Part shown: positions 1 through 11,561 of the stretch, piece after piece
Layout of the letters: the number at the start of each line of letters is the position of its first letter
Position numbering within the stretch: position 1 is the stretch's first letter
Translations under genes and position numbers: made by a program
Assembly (NCBI GenBank): GCA_014871385.1
Contig: CM026421.1
Span: forward strand, 11,979,128 to 12,043,127
Direction of reading: 5' to 3'
DNA from: Ceratodon purpureus
Lineage: Eukaryota > Streptophyta > Bryopsida > Pseudoditrichales > Ditrichaceae
Length of the DNA stretch: 64,000 nt
The notes under the pieces: model-generated
What the model was told of the DNA's origin: nothing
The model's database searches: none
The model's input: the letters and a program-made list of their open reading frames with translations, nothing else

Positions 1-62
1 CCAACACATGGTTACTAATTCTGAGGTTAGTCCATTGCTAGGTCGAAGGCCAGGATACTTAC

Positions 63-1162
63 ACACCAACTGAGCAAGGATGCACATGACAACGCATGCT
101 GATCTTTGGAAGCGACATACGTCTTGGTCCGTTTCAATTTGAAACCATTTCGCAAAGCTGCAAGAACAAAACAAGACAGAGAATAAACAACCGTCAAACA
201 CCCACCAACAAAAATCACAACTAGCAATGTAGCTCGCAATGTAGATCGGAAAGATTTGATTGAATTCGCGAAAAGGTTAAGAGAATTGAATTGATGCAGA
301 CCAGCAACTTGGTCGTAATTGTCAGCTCTTGTTTCCTCTTCCCATGTCGCCCACCCATGCATCCTGTAGAAGCCAAGGAAGATAGTGATGCAACTGTACA
401 CGACGTGAACGCATGTCATCACGAAAATGAAAATGTGGAGCTGGTGAAGACCTTCCAGGGAGATGATGTGCACCTTACCCTGCAATCCCACGACAGCAGC
501 CCATGTTATCTCTACGCTTGATTCATAAGCTAATCTAGATGTTTTGTCAATTTAGGTGATGAGCTCAATTGCAAGCTGGTCGGCATACCGTGGGACACTT
601 CCCCGCCGTGGCAGCCAAGCGGCGAGTGTGCTCGGGGTCGAGGAGCTTGCGCCCTCCAATGGTAATGAGATTCTCCACCTGCGCGACCGCAGCAGCGAGC
701 AGCTTGCGGCGACCTGGGATGCCATAACCATCGCCGGTAGCACGCGCGTTTTTGTCGTAAGGGCAGGGGAGCATGAAATCCGACCACGACTCCGGCATAC
801 AGAGGCTGATGATCGAGGCTTGGAAGACGACCAGGAACAGAGAGATGAACCCCATCACCATCAGCTCCTCCTTCATCTTCTCCAGCGCTTCGAACAACGG
901 CTTCTGCTTCTTCTCCTTCAATCTCTGTCCTCCAAACCACACCCCGATCCCATCACTCACCCACCCACTCACCACCAATCCAATCCTACTCTCGACTCAA
1001 ACACAATGCTGCAATGAACTTAAATGCTAGGATCACAATTTCCAGAAATCTTACATGACCGAGGGAGTGGATGAGACGCTCCACGAGCACAGACACGAAC
1101 ACGATCACCGTGCACACCGCTGCCACTGCCCATGTCGGCGTCTGCTCTAATGTATATGCCAT
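63..1162 (-). CDS. MLO: MLO family seven-transmembrane protein, 5' part (runs off left edge)
   Basis: MLO proteins are plant plasma-membrane proteins with seven membrane segments, calmodulin binding and roles in powdery-mildew susceptibility and tip growth. Four exons read in one frame: 1162-1055, 924-589, 479-302 and 157-63; the next donor (TGT|GTAAGT) leads out of the window. About 239 residues are present. The start ATG at 1162 opens MAYTLEQTPTWAVAAV, followed by membrane segment 1 and the usual short basic linker. Residues about 46-56 hold the family stretch LFEALEKMKEEL, then membrane segment 2, a cysteine-bearing first extracellular loop (CP near the start, KCPT near the end), and membrane segment 3 with LHQLHIFIF. 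The GWATWEEE motif sits in the following cytosolic loop. The first loop carries repeated RRKLL/GRKLL basic patches. The fourth exon is less conserved in my reading, so its boundaries are the least certain. The C-terminal half with the calmodulin site is missing because the window ends. Confidence 0.9.
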
Positions 1163-3640
1163 AACTCCAAAATCCTTGCAACTGATCCAATGACCTCCTT
1201 CAAATCACTCTTGACGTAGAAGTCTGCACCTCAACCATCCATCACACTACCCTCCGATCGACCTCTACCATTCACCATCCCTACAAATCTCTACACAATC
1301 CTGTTTACTCCATGATCACCCTTTGCACCTGATCGACCAAACAAACCATCGATCCAACTCGACATAACCGTCTCAATTCATCGATCAGACGTCGATCCTG
1401 TCACCACCAAAGCAGAGTTCCGATCGAAGTGGATCCATAAGAAGCTGCGAAGGTGAGTCACCATTTTCAAGGCTATGTCTCATGAGTATTGAGTTGACAG
1501 ATTTGGAGTGGCTGGCCGCTGAGCTAGTGATCGAACAAAGACAGATGATTCCCAACTGTACGACATGAATCGAACAACTTTAAATTAGTGAATATTGTTC
1601 CATGAACAGTACACATATGGAGTGAGGCTTTGCACTGGAATTGGCTTTACCACCAAAAAGTACTGTAACTGTGTCAAGCATGAGGTAATTAGTACCTGGC
1701 CGTATGTACCTTAATGCATACAGTTCTTTTTTTCTTGTGAGATTGCAGTTCCTATGTTGCTTTCCATGCTACTTTGAGTCCCGGTGACATGGGTGTGATA
1801 AGTTAATGTGATTATCATCTCCGGAGTTGTGGATTTTACCGCGTTCGTGGTAGTGGAACCAGGCTTGGATTCATGGAGACCATGCTGAAATAGCCTAAAT
1901 TGAGGTGCTCAATGCAGCTGATATTTTGTGTAGGGAGGAGGAAATTATTTAGTAAGACTTTCCTGATCACCTGTGCTGAAATCATGTGACTGTTCCTCCG
2001 CGCTGTTGATTATGTTAATATTAAGCGGGGATTTTCGAGGGGAGTAGGTGGTTTATTATAAGGTAATTGTCAAGAGATGGTTTTGAATTTAATGTTGAGT
2101 GATGATTTAATGTTTCAAGGTGATATCATATGGTGCCACACATTTTATGACAGTTACTGTACTATACTTTCAATTAAACACCGGCCACTCAGGAAGTCAA
2201 CTCTAAACTTTAACGGTGTAATTCCGATTCTGTTGCATGAGTTTTATGAATTGAACTCCAGATTACTCTTCTTGTAGTCTTCAATCAAATACTTTGGTCG
2301 CTCAGAAAGCTAACTCTAAACTTCAATGGTAGATTTCCTCTCAATGTGTGAATGATATAAATCCCAATTCTGTTGCATGTGTTTTATGAAGTGAACTCCG
2401 GATTACACTTCATTTAGCATGATTTGATAATCACCGGAAATACCAAGTTGCAGTATATCTCGCAACAAACACACAAAACATTTAATTGGGCATTTAGATC
2501 TAACTGCTTTTCTATGACTTAATCCCGGTTCTTCAGCTGGCGTATTTCATAAACGGTATCCAGAGTTCCAGCTTTACATGCTGCTAACTAAAGCCCGGCA
2601 CTTGATCCAAGCTTTCATTCACAATTCAATGTTAACTTTCACACATCACAGTGACAAACATTTTCAACGATGCTGAAATGGAAGTTTTACTACTTGATTT
2701 TTGTGGATTGAGGAGTGAAATGTGAGTTCTGAAATCCACTATCTCACATGCTTTCTCTCGAACTCAACTGAATTCTAAAATGAAACCCACAATTTCATTC
2801 AGACCTTCATTCTACATACATATTCACATGAGGATACTCTAGACACTATCCACCTGCAAAGACGCCACAAATTACAATCCACTCTGGAACCCTGCTCCAT
2901 CAACATTCAAAAAGAATGTGTCTACCTCCATTCGGAATTAAAAAACACAATGTTTCCATCATCAGAATTCACAGAATGGAATACCAAACTTACATCAAAA
3001 ACATATCCTACAACCATTTCTTTGAGACGAGAAACTTTGAGTGCTGTAGGCAAAGATGTGTAACTCATCATATGTCTCCCACTGATCACTCCGTAGGCTA
3101 ACTTCCTGTTAATGGAAGATGGCCGATCAGTCAACATTGATGCTGTGAATGCATCGAAGCTCCAACCCAGAAACATGGGCATGCGGTGCCAGAAATGTAT
3201 GAACGCTTCAGCTGTGAGTCCTGTTTTTTCATCCGCCAAGTTAAGTTTGTCGATGGCGTGACAAGTGCGCCACTTTTGCTTTCTGCTGACACAGCAACCA
3301 GATCTTCTTCTTCTGCAACTTGACGACGATCCTGACACCAAGTTAGCGTCTCTAAGTTGCGTCTAGAATTTTGTCGCAAATATTTTCAGTAGACAAGTTG
3401 ATTTCTGGGTCACAGGAAAACGGCCCCACTTCTGCAACGTTTTGTTTAGTCTTTGAATCGAAGATCCAAGTCTTGTGTGTTGTCTCAAGTTTCCATCGTC
3501 TCGTGGTTGCATGTGAATTCCACATAAGCAGAACTTTGTTGGGGTGTTTTGCGCAATTGCGTGCCCTTGAATTTTCAGATTAAGTTTGGTGAGGTTGTGG
3601 GGGAACTAGGGTTGAGACTGTTAAGTGCGGTTTCTGTGCG
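1163..3640. other. Divergent intergenic region between MLO and the PLAT-domain gene
   Basis: About 2.5 kb separating two genes transcribed away from each other, so it should hold both promoters and 5' leaders. I found no coding frame with codon or domain support; the short open frames at 2077-2277 and 2922-3379 have no recognisable similarity. It contains one imperfect direct repeat, listed separately. I could not identify a convincing TATA box for either gene. Confidence 0.6.
2169..2411. repeat. Imperfect direct repeat, two copies
   Basis: Two copies of a roughly 105-130 bp unit lie back to back at 2169-2272 and 2280-2411. They share blocks such as aactctaaactt, ttctgttgcatg and gttttatgaa in the same order, with the second copy carrying about 25 extra bases in the middle. 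The divergence suggests an old local duplication. Function unknown. Confidence 0.7.
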
Positions 3641-5270
3641 ATGGAGTGCTGTGTGTCTGTTTGCCATGGTTCGTTTGCAAGCTCGCCGGGCTTGAACCTG
3701 AAACGGGAGAGAGGAGTGCGCTGCTGCGGTGACGTGCCAAGGCTGCGAATTGCTGCGACCAGCACCTTGCCTGGGAAGTCTCCTGGTAAGTAATTCATGC
3801 ACATCCTTTGGAGAGAATTTGGTGCTAACTCTTGTCTTAAGGGTACCTGTAGTTCGTTGACAGAGGCAAGGGAAACCCTAGATTTCTGGGGTGTGTCACA
3901 TTTCAGTAGCAAAGACACCACTGGATGATGCGCATAATCAATTTGGATATATTCAGATGTTATTTTCGTTCTGGAGATTGTTCAGAATTTCTTTTCGGTG
4001 TTAAAATTGCAAGAGGGCATATCTTGAAGCTTCAGGATACTGCTCACATGATGTGAAGATCTGTGGCAGGATCGTCACGGCGTGTGAGCTACCAAGAGCC
4101 TCAACGTTTACTGCAAACGGAGGACCGCAGGAATACGAGTTTTCAAGGTCGGGGATCATCGACACCTCAACTAGACGGTCCCAGTACCTCAGGTCGAGAG
4201 GATTCGGGTTCTGGAATTGCAGAAGCAGATTACACCATTCAGCTCACCACAAGTAATGAGGATCGGGCAAGTTTGTCTTTCCCAAATGCAGGCATAATGC
4301 TATCGCTCATTGGTGAAGGGGGCGAAGCGTTGGTTCAGAGGATTCTCCCAGTTCAAGAGGACACAAACCCTGGGTCTGAACGGTTTCAGAGAGGAGCTGT
4401 CGATGTGGTTCACTTTCGTGGACCTAATGTCGGCCGGATCTCCGCCCTCTGGATTGCTCCAGAAGCAGGTCCGTGATGTAAAATTTTAACCATGTGAAGG
4501 TATCCCCATTTTGATACATCCTTGTTGCTTTGTTTGCAGAATGACTGACTTAGGATGTCGATGATGCAGGAACATGGCAGTTGGGGCAGGTGACGGTGAT
4601 CATGATGCCTTGTGAAAAACAGGGAGAACAAGACCTGACTCCAAAAAAAGGACTATGTTACATTTTCAATGCAAAGGATATTCGTTTAGGCGATGGCGAG
4701 GATACTTCAGCAGCAGAATTGAAACCATCTCAAGTGCTCGAGTGCAACGGACCAGAGGATCCAGCAGTTCTCGCAGTCAAAACCCCCAACGAGCCACCAA
4801 AGACTCCACAAGACTCTGCAAGGTTGCGTGAAGCGAGTATGCGAGAATACGAAGCTTTGAAGCTTTTCCTGCTCGGTTCGACTGCTGGCATGGTCGGAGT
4901 CGGCACGCTGGGACTCTACCTGCTCGGTGCACAGGACATGGCTCAAGGATTCGCTGTAGGGGGTGCTGCAGGGCTTGTGTATCTTTTCTTGATACAACGA
5001 GCGGTTGATCAGATACCCGGTCCAGACCAGCCACAAAACCTTCAGAAGAATGGAAGTGTGTATTCAAACTTGAAAGTTAAGACCCCAGCTGCAAGCTTCG
5101 CACTCTTTGTGGGGGTTGCGCTCGTGGTGACGAGAGCCAGCCAAGCTTCCACCGTCATCAACCTTCCTCCTCAAGAGCTTCTTGCCGGGGTACTCGGGTT
5201 TTTCACTTCCAAGATTGCTGTGTTTCTGGCTGCCTTCAGATCTTCCGAAGGTGAGAATGATTCCAAGTAA
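3641..5270 (+). CDS. Predicted plastid PLAT/LH2-domain protein with C-terminal membrane segments
   Basis: Three exons, 3641-3785, 4070-4468 and 4570-5270, give 414 residues. Phase is consistent at both introns (G|GTAAGT and G|GTCCGT donors; GGCAG and TGCAG acceptors). Residues 1-48 (start MECCVSVCHGSF) are rich in Ser, Arg and Cys with no acidic cluster, as in a chloroplast transit peptide. Residues about 102-225 look like a PLAT/LH2 beta-sandwich: DYTIQLTT opens it, and the splice junction rebuilds the typical IAPEAGTWQLGQVTV strand pair. Residues about 279-301, 307-325, 355-372 and 384-405 are hydrophobic membrane candidates, preceded by the charged REYEALK segment. The C-terminal membrane part recalls small plastid assembly proteins of the ATP-synthase-protein-I/CGL160 kind, but this is only an impression. 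PLAT domains usually mediate lipid or protein contacts, so a thylakoid or envelope role is plausible; no enzymatic function can be claimed. The gene converges on the downstream methyltransferase gene. Confidence 0.8.
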
Positions 5271-6029
5271 AGTTTTGGGGTTTCTCAAGCACATTAACTG
5301 TACAGAGAGAATAGATTTGTGTGTAGATAATTCACTTGGGGTGGAAGTATCTTAGCTGGACTACCACCTGGTTGGTATCTGACTCGATGAAGTCTAAGAA
5401 TCTAGCGCTTGTATTATATGGTTTTAGTGTACCATTGAATTTGCAAGGGGCATAGCCTCAATTCAACTCATGACCATAGGATACTCTGAATGGCATTTGA
5501 CTGCGGTGTATTGTGTGAAACAAAACATTAAAATCCTCGGCAGCGTCTGATGGGACACTGCACTCTGGTCCACCTGCAAGAGTAATTGATTCTGAAACTG
5601 GCGGTGCTCATCGTTCGTAGTCAATTAACTACGTCCAGATATGGAACACATGTTCACCAGCTTATTGCGTATTAGTGTAATTCTAACACGGCAGCCAGAG
5701 CAAAACGTTCAGAATCGTAGCTCAGTGATGAGATCAAAACAACTTCAACAACATAAGGATCTGCATATGATGATGAACAAGTGAAGAGACCCTGCCAACA
5801 TAAGTGTACAGTGGAAGGAAACAGATCACACATTTCCCAAGTTAGCAGGCAATGTAGATAAACTATGGAATTCTAGGAAGATGACTACAGCATACATACA
5901 GTATGTGGTTAGGATATCCAGCACTGTACTGTACAAAACTGACTTCCGAAAGCAGCAAACAAACTACTAACCCACAAACCAGATAAAGTACAAAAAGAAA
6001 GGCGTCAAAAACCTGTTCATTCAAAATCT
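5271..6029. other. Convergent 3' intergenic region
   Basis: About 760 bp between the stop codons of two convergent genes. It must contain both 3' untranslated regions. No open frame of note, no tRNA-like fold, and no repeat that I could see. Confidence 0.6.
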
Positions 6030-7723
6030 CTACTCATTGAACACCCAAGGAGTCATGTAGCCACCATCGTCCATGAGTCCAAGATTTCTAAGCCTACGCT
6101 CAGCATAATATTCTAAAGAATCTAGTTCCTCCAAACGAGCCTCAAACCAGGTTTGCAATTCCTGCATCACTCTCTTCTCCCCTAATCTCACTACGACGGC
6201 AATTTCCTTCCTTACACTCAGATCCTCTTGTCCTAAAATTTCCAGGTCCTCCTCTATGGTGGTGCTGTACCCATCCAGTGCCGCTCTCAAGCCCTCCAAC
6301 ATGGACGTGCATATCCCTTCTTCGTTGTCACGGCTCACTGGTAATGACACATGGCCCCATGCTTCGTTTCGGAACAGAGCTTCTAACAGGAACGAGTCCG
6401 GACCAGACAGGGCTGAAAGGCGCAAAAACGTGATCATCTCGTCTGAAGGACCTTGCCCTCGAGGTAAATCAAATTGCATGCTGCATTGAAACCCATTAAT
6501 TTCTAATATGTCGGCCTTGTCGTCTATAAACCTGTCCTCCGGAGATATTTCCAGACTAAGAGCTAAGGAATCTCGTTCAATCCCTCCTCCGAATTGTGAC
6601 TCTGTATTCGGCTCAACAAAGCCATAATCCAACGCTAGATCTGCGTTACTCTTGGCAGACCCATACTGCATGAGTATCTGCTCTCCGGATTGGAAATTCG
6701 CTGAAGCCCGCACAGTAAGAACATTACTGCTGGATTTCCCTATATTCCAGATTTGGCCACCACTACTCTTCTTCAGCCAGCTTGGATTTTTGTCGTCAAG
6801 GCCTACTCCATGGTTCATCAGGTCAGCAACTGGTACTAGGGCAAGCTCTTCCCCAGTGAGAGGAGCAAATGACCGAGATCGAAGGATCCCAAAAGCCCAG
6901 CGAAAAGCATCAAAGGTGAAAACTGCAGGATCGAAAAGATCAGTGTTTCGTTCCATAATCTCCTCCACTACTTTGTTGTATTCATTCTCCAGAAACTCAA
7001 GATAACCCACAACAGACCCCAACAATTGAGTTCCTTGCAACTCAGCTAACTCCTCGTCCGACCAGAAGAGCGGTGAGTCCAGGTTCTTGGGAAGAGTGTC
7101 CAAGTAAGGCCGCCATTTGGAGTTGGAATTCGAGGTTTCGTGAATAAGGAACAAGGCTATCGCTACCCAGGATTTCAAACCCTCAGTGACCTTGCCTAGG
7201 CTCGACTTCTGCACTGTTGCTAAGTTAATCCATACTGTCTCCGGAACACTCAGGATTTCATCTCCTTGGCCTACTGGCCGCTGGGCAAGTAAACCCAAAC
7301 CCTCTGTCACCTCGGAAGGTCTAATCGATTCACCCTGAACCCCTTGCGCCTGCGCCCAGCTCCATAGAGTTTGCACCTGTGTCTCCGTCCCCACACTACA
7401 GTGCACTCGGCTGTTTGACGGTGACAGGACAATCCTAGCGAATGATTTCTTCAGCTGCAACCTCCCCCTCGCCGAACTCTGCACAACAAGAAAAACCTCA
7501 ATGTATTGAACAACCTCACAATTCAACAATAAACGAACGCCAAGAGATTCACCACACTCAGGATTCGTTTCAAAACGAAATACTCACAAGCGAGAATTTC
7601 ATGATTTTGTTTCACAAGTTCATGTCAAATTGGATAAAAGAGGATAAAGAAGCGCACCGAAACAAACGCAGCACAACCACCACATTGCAATCCAGGTGCT
7701 ACGAGCGCCATCGCCATGGCCAT
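6030..7723 (-). CDS. LSMT-L: Plastid SET-domain lysine methyltransferase, Rubisco large-subunit / aldolase type (LSMT)
   Basis: Two exons, 7723-7658 and 7478-6030, give 504 residues. Exon 1 encodes only 22 residues (start MAMAMALVAPGL) and together with the start of exon 2 forms a Ser/Arg-rich transit peptide. The mature part follows plant LSMT closely: VTEGLGLLAQ, VWINLATV, LFLIHET, a split SET domain, then WAFGILRSR. The SET active-site signature VPVADLMNH lies at residues 237-245, with QILMQYGSAKSNADLALDYGF at about 289-309. The C-terminal substrate-binding domain contains FLLEALFR.EAWGH, VSRDNEE and LEYYAERRLRNLGL. In this family the enzyme uses S-adenosylmethionine to trimethylate lysines of Rubisco large subunit (pea) or of plastid fructose-bisphosphate aldolase (Arabidopsis). 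Which substrate applies here cannot be read from sequence. The ATG at 7723 is preferred because exon 2 alone lacks a good start and a targeting peptide. It is the second of two overlapping in-frame ATG-rich starts (M-A-M-A-M-A). Confidence 0.93.
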
Positions 7724-8470
7724 ATCCGTGCAGGATCAGCTCAATGCACAAAACGCTATGTTCCAAAATCCTCGTTCATGAATGCAATGTGAGAATATCA
7801 ACTGCAGCTCCAGTTACCAAGCCCACAAGCACCCCATATAAGCCCAGATATCAACAACTTGCGGCATAAATTGCACCCCAGATTCATCCCCGCATTCAAA
7901 CGCACAACAATCTACATCCCACACATACATCCCTCCAGACATCTCCACGGAACCAAAACCCTAATCAGCTCCGGTGACGAAATAAGCTCAGTCCCTGCTA
8001 AACCCTCACACAATCAAACCTCCAGAACTCCCCCACATGGCCAATTCAGAAGACATAGAGCTTTTCTCACCAAATTCAAAACAGATACAGACGAGGTTCG
8101 AAAGAGCAAGTGAAGTTGCGATTGAGATTGAGTTGAGCGGTGGCTTGGATTGTACCTGAGAGGGATGACATGAGAGGCACTCCAACGCCGAGGTGCAGAT
8201 TTCCTCCAGAGCTCCACAACTCCAGACTCCTCTCTCTCTCTCTCTCTCTCTCTCAGAGCTCACTGAGGCTTGGGTTGGAGATGATGCGTGAACGCCAGCA
8301 TTCTCAACCATGCGGACAATCATGCAGACAACTATGCGGACAACCATGCGGAGAATCATGCGGAGAATCACGCTCTGCTTCGTCGGAAAACACAATTTAG
8401 GATAACGTGAAGATTCTGTAGATAAGAGAGTTCCCCAAGTAGAGATTTGGGTTTCTTTGTTTCTCCTCAA
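7724..8470 (-). promoter_or_regulatory. Probable 5' leader and promoter of the LSMT gene
   Basis: The region upstream of the methyltransferase carries a pure TC/GA run of about 12 dinucleotides at 8230-8254 and a 12-bp tandem repeat at 8309-8368. Pyrimidine/GA runs close to transcription starts are common in plant core promoters. On the minus strand a CAG|GTACAA donor at 8156/8155 and a TGCAG acceptor near 7820 suggest a possible 5' UTR intron; this is inference. Open frames here (for example 8006-8470 minus) look like by-products of low-complexity sequence. Confidence 0.45.
8309..8368. repeat. Tandem 12-bp repeat, five units
   Basis: Five adjacent 12-bp units of the form catgcggacaat/catgcggagaat, each with one to three changes, starting at 8309, 8321, 8333, 8345 and 8357. 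It lies just upstream of the GA/TC run in the presumed LSMT leader or promoter. Confidence 0.85.
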
Positions 8471-11400
8471 TGAGCGCGGCTCGGATGCTAGGTTTGGTTG
8501 GGTCCAAATTTTTGGTCCTGTCCAAATTTTTGGTCCTCTCCGTTTTGGGCTCCTATGGGTTTTTTTTATTGTTTTTTGCTAAATTACTTTGTGTAAGGCC
8601 CATTGAGATCGAATAGGTTTTCAAACTAATATAATAATAGGGGTAGGGATTTGTCCCTCCTCTCTCAAATCTGGGTTGAGCCACGTTTGATGGGGGATTC
8701 AGAAAACTTCAAGAGATGTGATAAATTAAGGGTTATTTTGGTGAAAATTGAGAAGAGATGTTATTCTACTTCTGTTATTCCACCTCTGTGATTGAATACA
8801 TTTGTATACATACTTATTCATATGTTCATTTAATACCTATACACAAAATATTCTTATCCATATAAGTAGATTATTCTTCTATTTATATGTAGAGTATCTT
8901 AATACTTATATTTGATATGTATGAATATAATAGAATATTGTATACAAATATCTGATTTATATGTACAACTAAAATATTCTTATATATACATATATAAAAT
9001 ATAAATACAATCTACTATATACAAAACTATATAGTCTTGTACATACATTTAAAATCTTGAATCTTTGTCTAAAATAATAGTCAAACTTTAAATAACCATC
9101 AAATTAGCTTAAACAATTCATATCAAGAAAGTTATCAAAAATACTTAATAAAATATATAATAGAAATTAAAGGTCTTTAAGGTATTCTCCAAGGTCCATA
9201 TATATAAAAGGTCATACTTCCAAATTCAGTAACAGCTGCACATTCTTCTACTTCTTGTAGTACTCTAACTTTATACAAGCTTTGTCTACAATATGTAATA
9301 ACTTTTAAAAAAAATAACGACATCACCTAAGTTTTCTTTAATCACCCAAGTTTTTTTTTAAATTCATCTTTAGAGTCCATATAAAATGTTTTCTATGCTC
9401 TGTTGAAGTTGATATATACTTTCTCTTTTCAATTTAGTCGGCAGCTCAACACCATCTCACCTTAAAAATCATAATTTTGTCTTGAACAAGATAAATAAAA
9501 AATTATAAAGCCCTAAAGAGAATTTGTTACAGTAACACTTGACTTGCTGAATCTCGTAAATAAAAACACTATTAACAAGTTTCTACAAGCTTTTAAAGTC
9601 TTAATCTTCTAATATTTTCACAGTTAATAGTGTTTCACTATAACACTCAGATAAATCACATATAAAATTAAATTAGAGCGTACAATACCATTTAGAAGCT
9701 ACAACATCAAGATGTACAAGCTCACATAATCAAAATGCTAGAGCAGTATGGCGCCAAGAGAAGGAAAAAAAAATGTAATCTTCATATAAATGTGAATTAT
9801 TAGAATAAGTTATTCTATAGAGATTAGTATTTAAATACTTATATGTATGGCTTCAGTTTCATGAGTCACTTACACGGGCAAATTCGAGGCTAGCAATAAT
9901 GCAAGTGCCTCACAAGCTTTTCAAGATACATCATTATGTTTGAGTCCAAACAATATTCATACTACCCAATAAAGCACAACATACACAGATGTGGAATAAT
10001 CAATCTCATTGCATAAATACCTCCAAAGACATGAAGCTAGAGTAGTGCTAGAGAGAGGAGGTAGGTCATCGTCATGTGAAGAAATATCATATTCAGAAGT
10101 TGAAGAAGCACTAAGTGGTTCCGCTTGTGAAGAGAATAATTGACCATCAGAATAATGCACAGGCCAATGGAGGATTTTGACGATTCTTGTTAGTCTCGTA
10201 ATGATTTTATTTCAATGTTGGTTAATTGCTTGACATTTAACTGACGAAATAATGCTCCTAGATTATTCTTTCTCACATAAGTTATCATTTTAAAAACAAA
10301 AAGACATCATTGGTTGTTGCTATTTTTGTTTACTATAAAGATAACTATTATGGTTTTATTAGAGTGTTAAAAAAGTGGAAGCAAAGTACTGAGCTTAAAA
10401 CAAAGTAAACCAAGTAGATTTACTTTTCTTAGTTCACTCCGAGTTAATTTGAGTTTGAATTTTAGTATCTTTAAAATGGATTCACAAGATCTTAACGGTA
10501 GTCAGTTGCTCTTATCAGAGTCACCCGTTGATTGAAGTCAACCATTTACCTCAAGACGATGTTTGCGAGATAAGGCAGGACCTTCTGAATGTTGAGTGCA
10601 ATTACGAACTAAGCCATGTATTTCGCAATTTGCACTTCCAGTTCTACAATTGGTTAAATTATAATAATGCTTACATTATCATTTAGGATTTATATCCATG
10701 CTTTTCAATCAAGACAATCAAATTGTGAAAAAACTCTCACTTAAACAATTCACAATTAAATCCTTATCTTTAATAAATTAATCAATTTTTTTTACTAATA
10801 GAACATAACAAGGCTTCGAGAGCATGAACAGACTTCAACAGTCTAATCATCTTCATGAGTTTCATTTATCAATTTTTAAAATGTTTTTTTACTTCGTTGT
10901 AATCACATTTTTCTTTATCATTTACTTAGATCTGTTTACCATTGTAATGCTTTGCACGATTTGAATTGTTCACTCCATTCTCAAATTCAATCCTCAAAGT
11001 TTTTATCATAAAAAAATATAAAATTTTAAAATTCAAAAAAAAAAAAAAAATATTCACACTCGCATGTTTTTTCATAGCATTGAAACTATGCAACTTTACA
11101 ATAAAAATTACCGTATTTTACTTAACCATCTCATTCCTTTGCCACTTCTGATACTTATAATTCTTTTGGAATGCTTTAATGCTGATTTGGTATCTCAAAT
11201 AAGTATTTTTTAAACACATGAAATTCAAGCTTATTAAAACAACACCTTAGTTACCATATGATAATTCTATAATCTACATATAAGTAGGTATTTGAAGTGC
11301 CTCCCACCTACCCATTCTCTTTAACCCCATCATGCTCCGCCTGCTTTTCAATAGCCGCCTTTCTCGTGGCACCATATCCTCATCTTCCTGCCAACCCACC

Positions 11401-11561
11401 GAACCAAGCAACGCAAAAGCATGAAAACTCTACGTAGAACTCATAACAAAATATATACAACCACAAATTTAAATGAAACCACATTACACAATGATGTGGC
11501 AAACAAAAATGGATTTGATGAGAGGCCGCACCTTTTCAAAAAGTTTTTAAAGCCCATGTTT
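8471..11561. other. AT-rich intergenic region without recognisable genes
   Basis: About 3.1 kb, strongly AT-rich, with many A and T runs and TATA/ATAT stretches, especially 8800-9060. The open frames at 9957-10160, 10966-11151 and 11421-11654 are short, of biased composition and without recognisable domains. Nothing else found. Confidence 0.6.

Noticed and set aside
8006-8470. Minus-strand frame of 154 codons upstream of LSMT
   Set aside because: Runs through the GA/TC run and 12-bp repeat; composition artefact of leader or promoter sequence.
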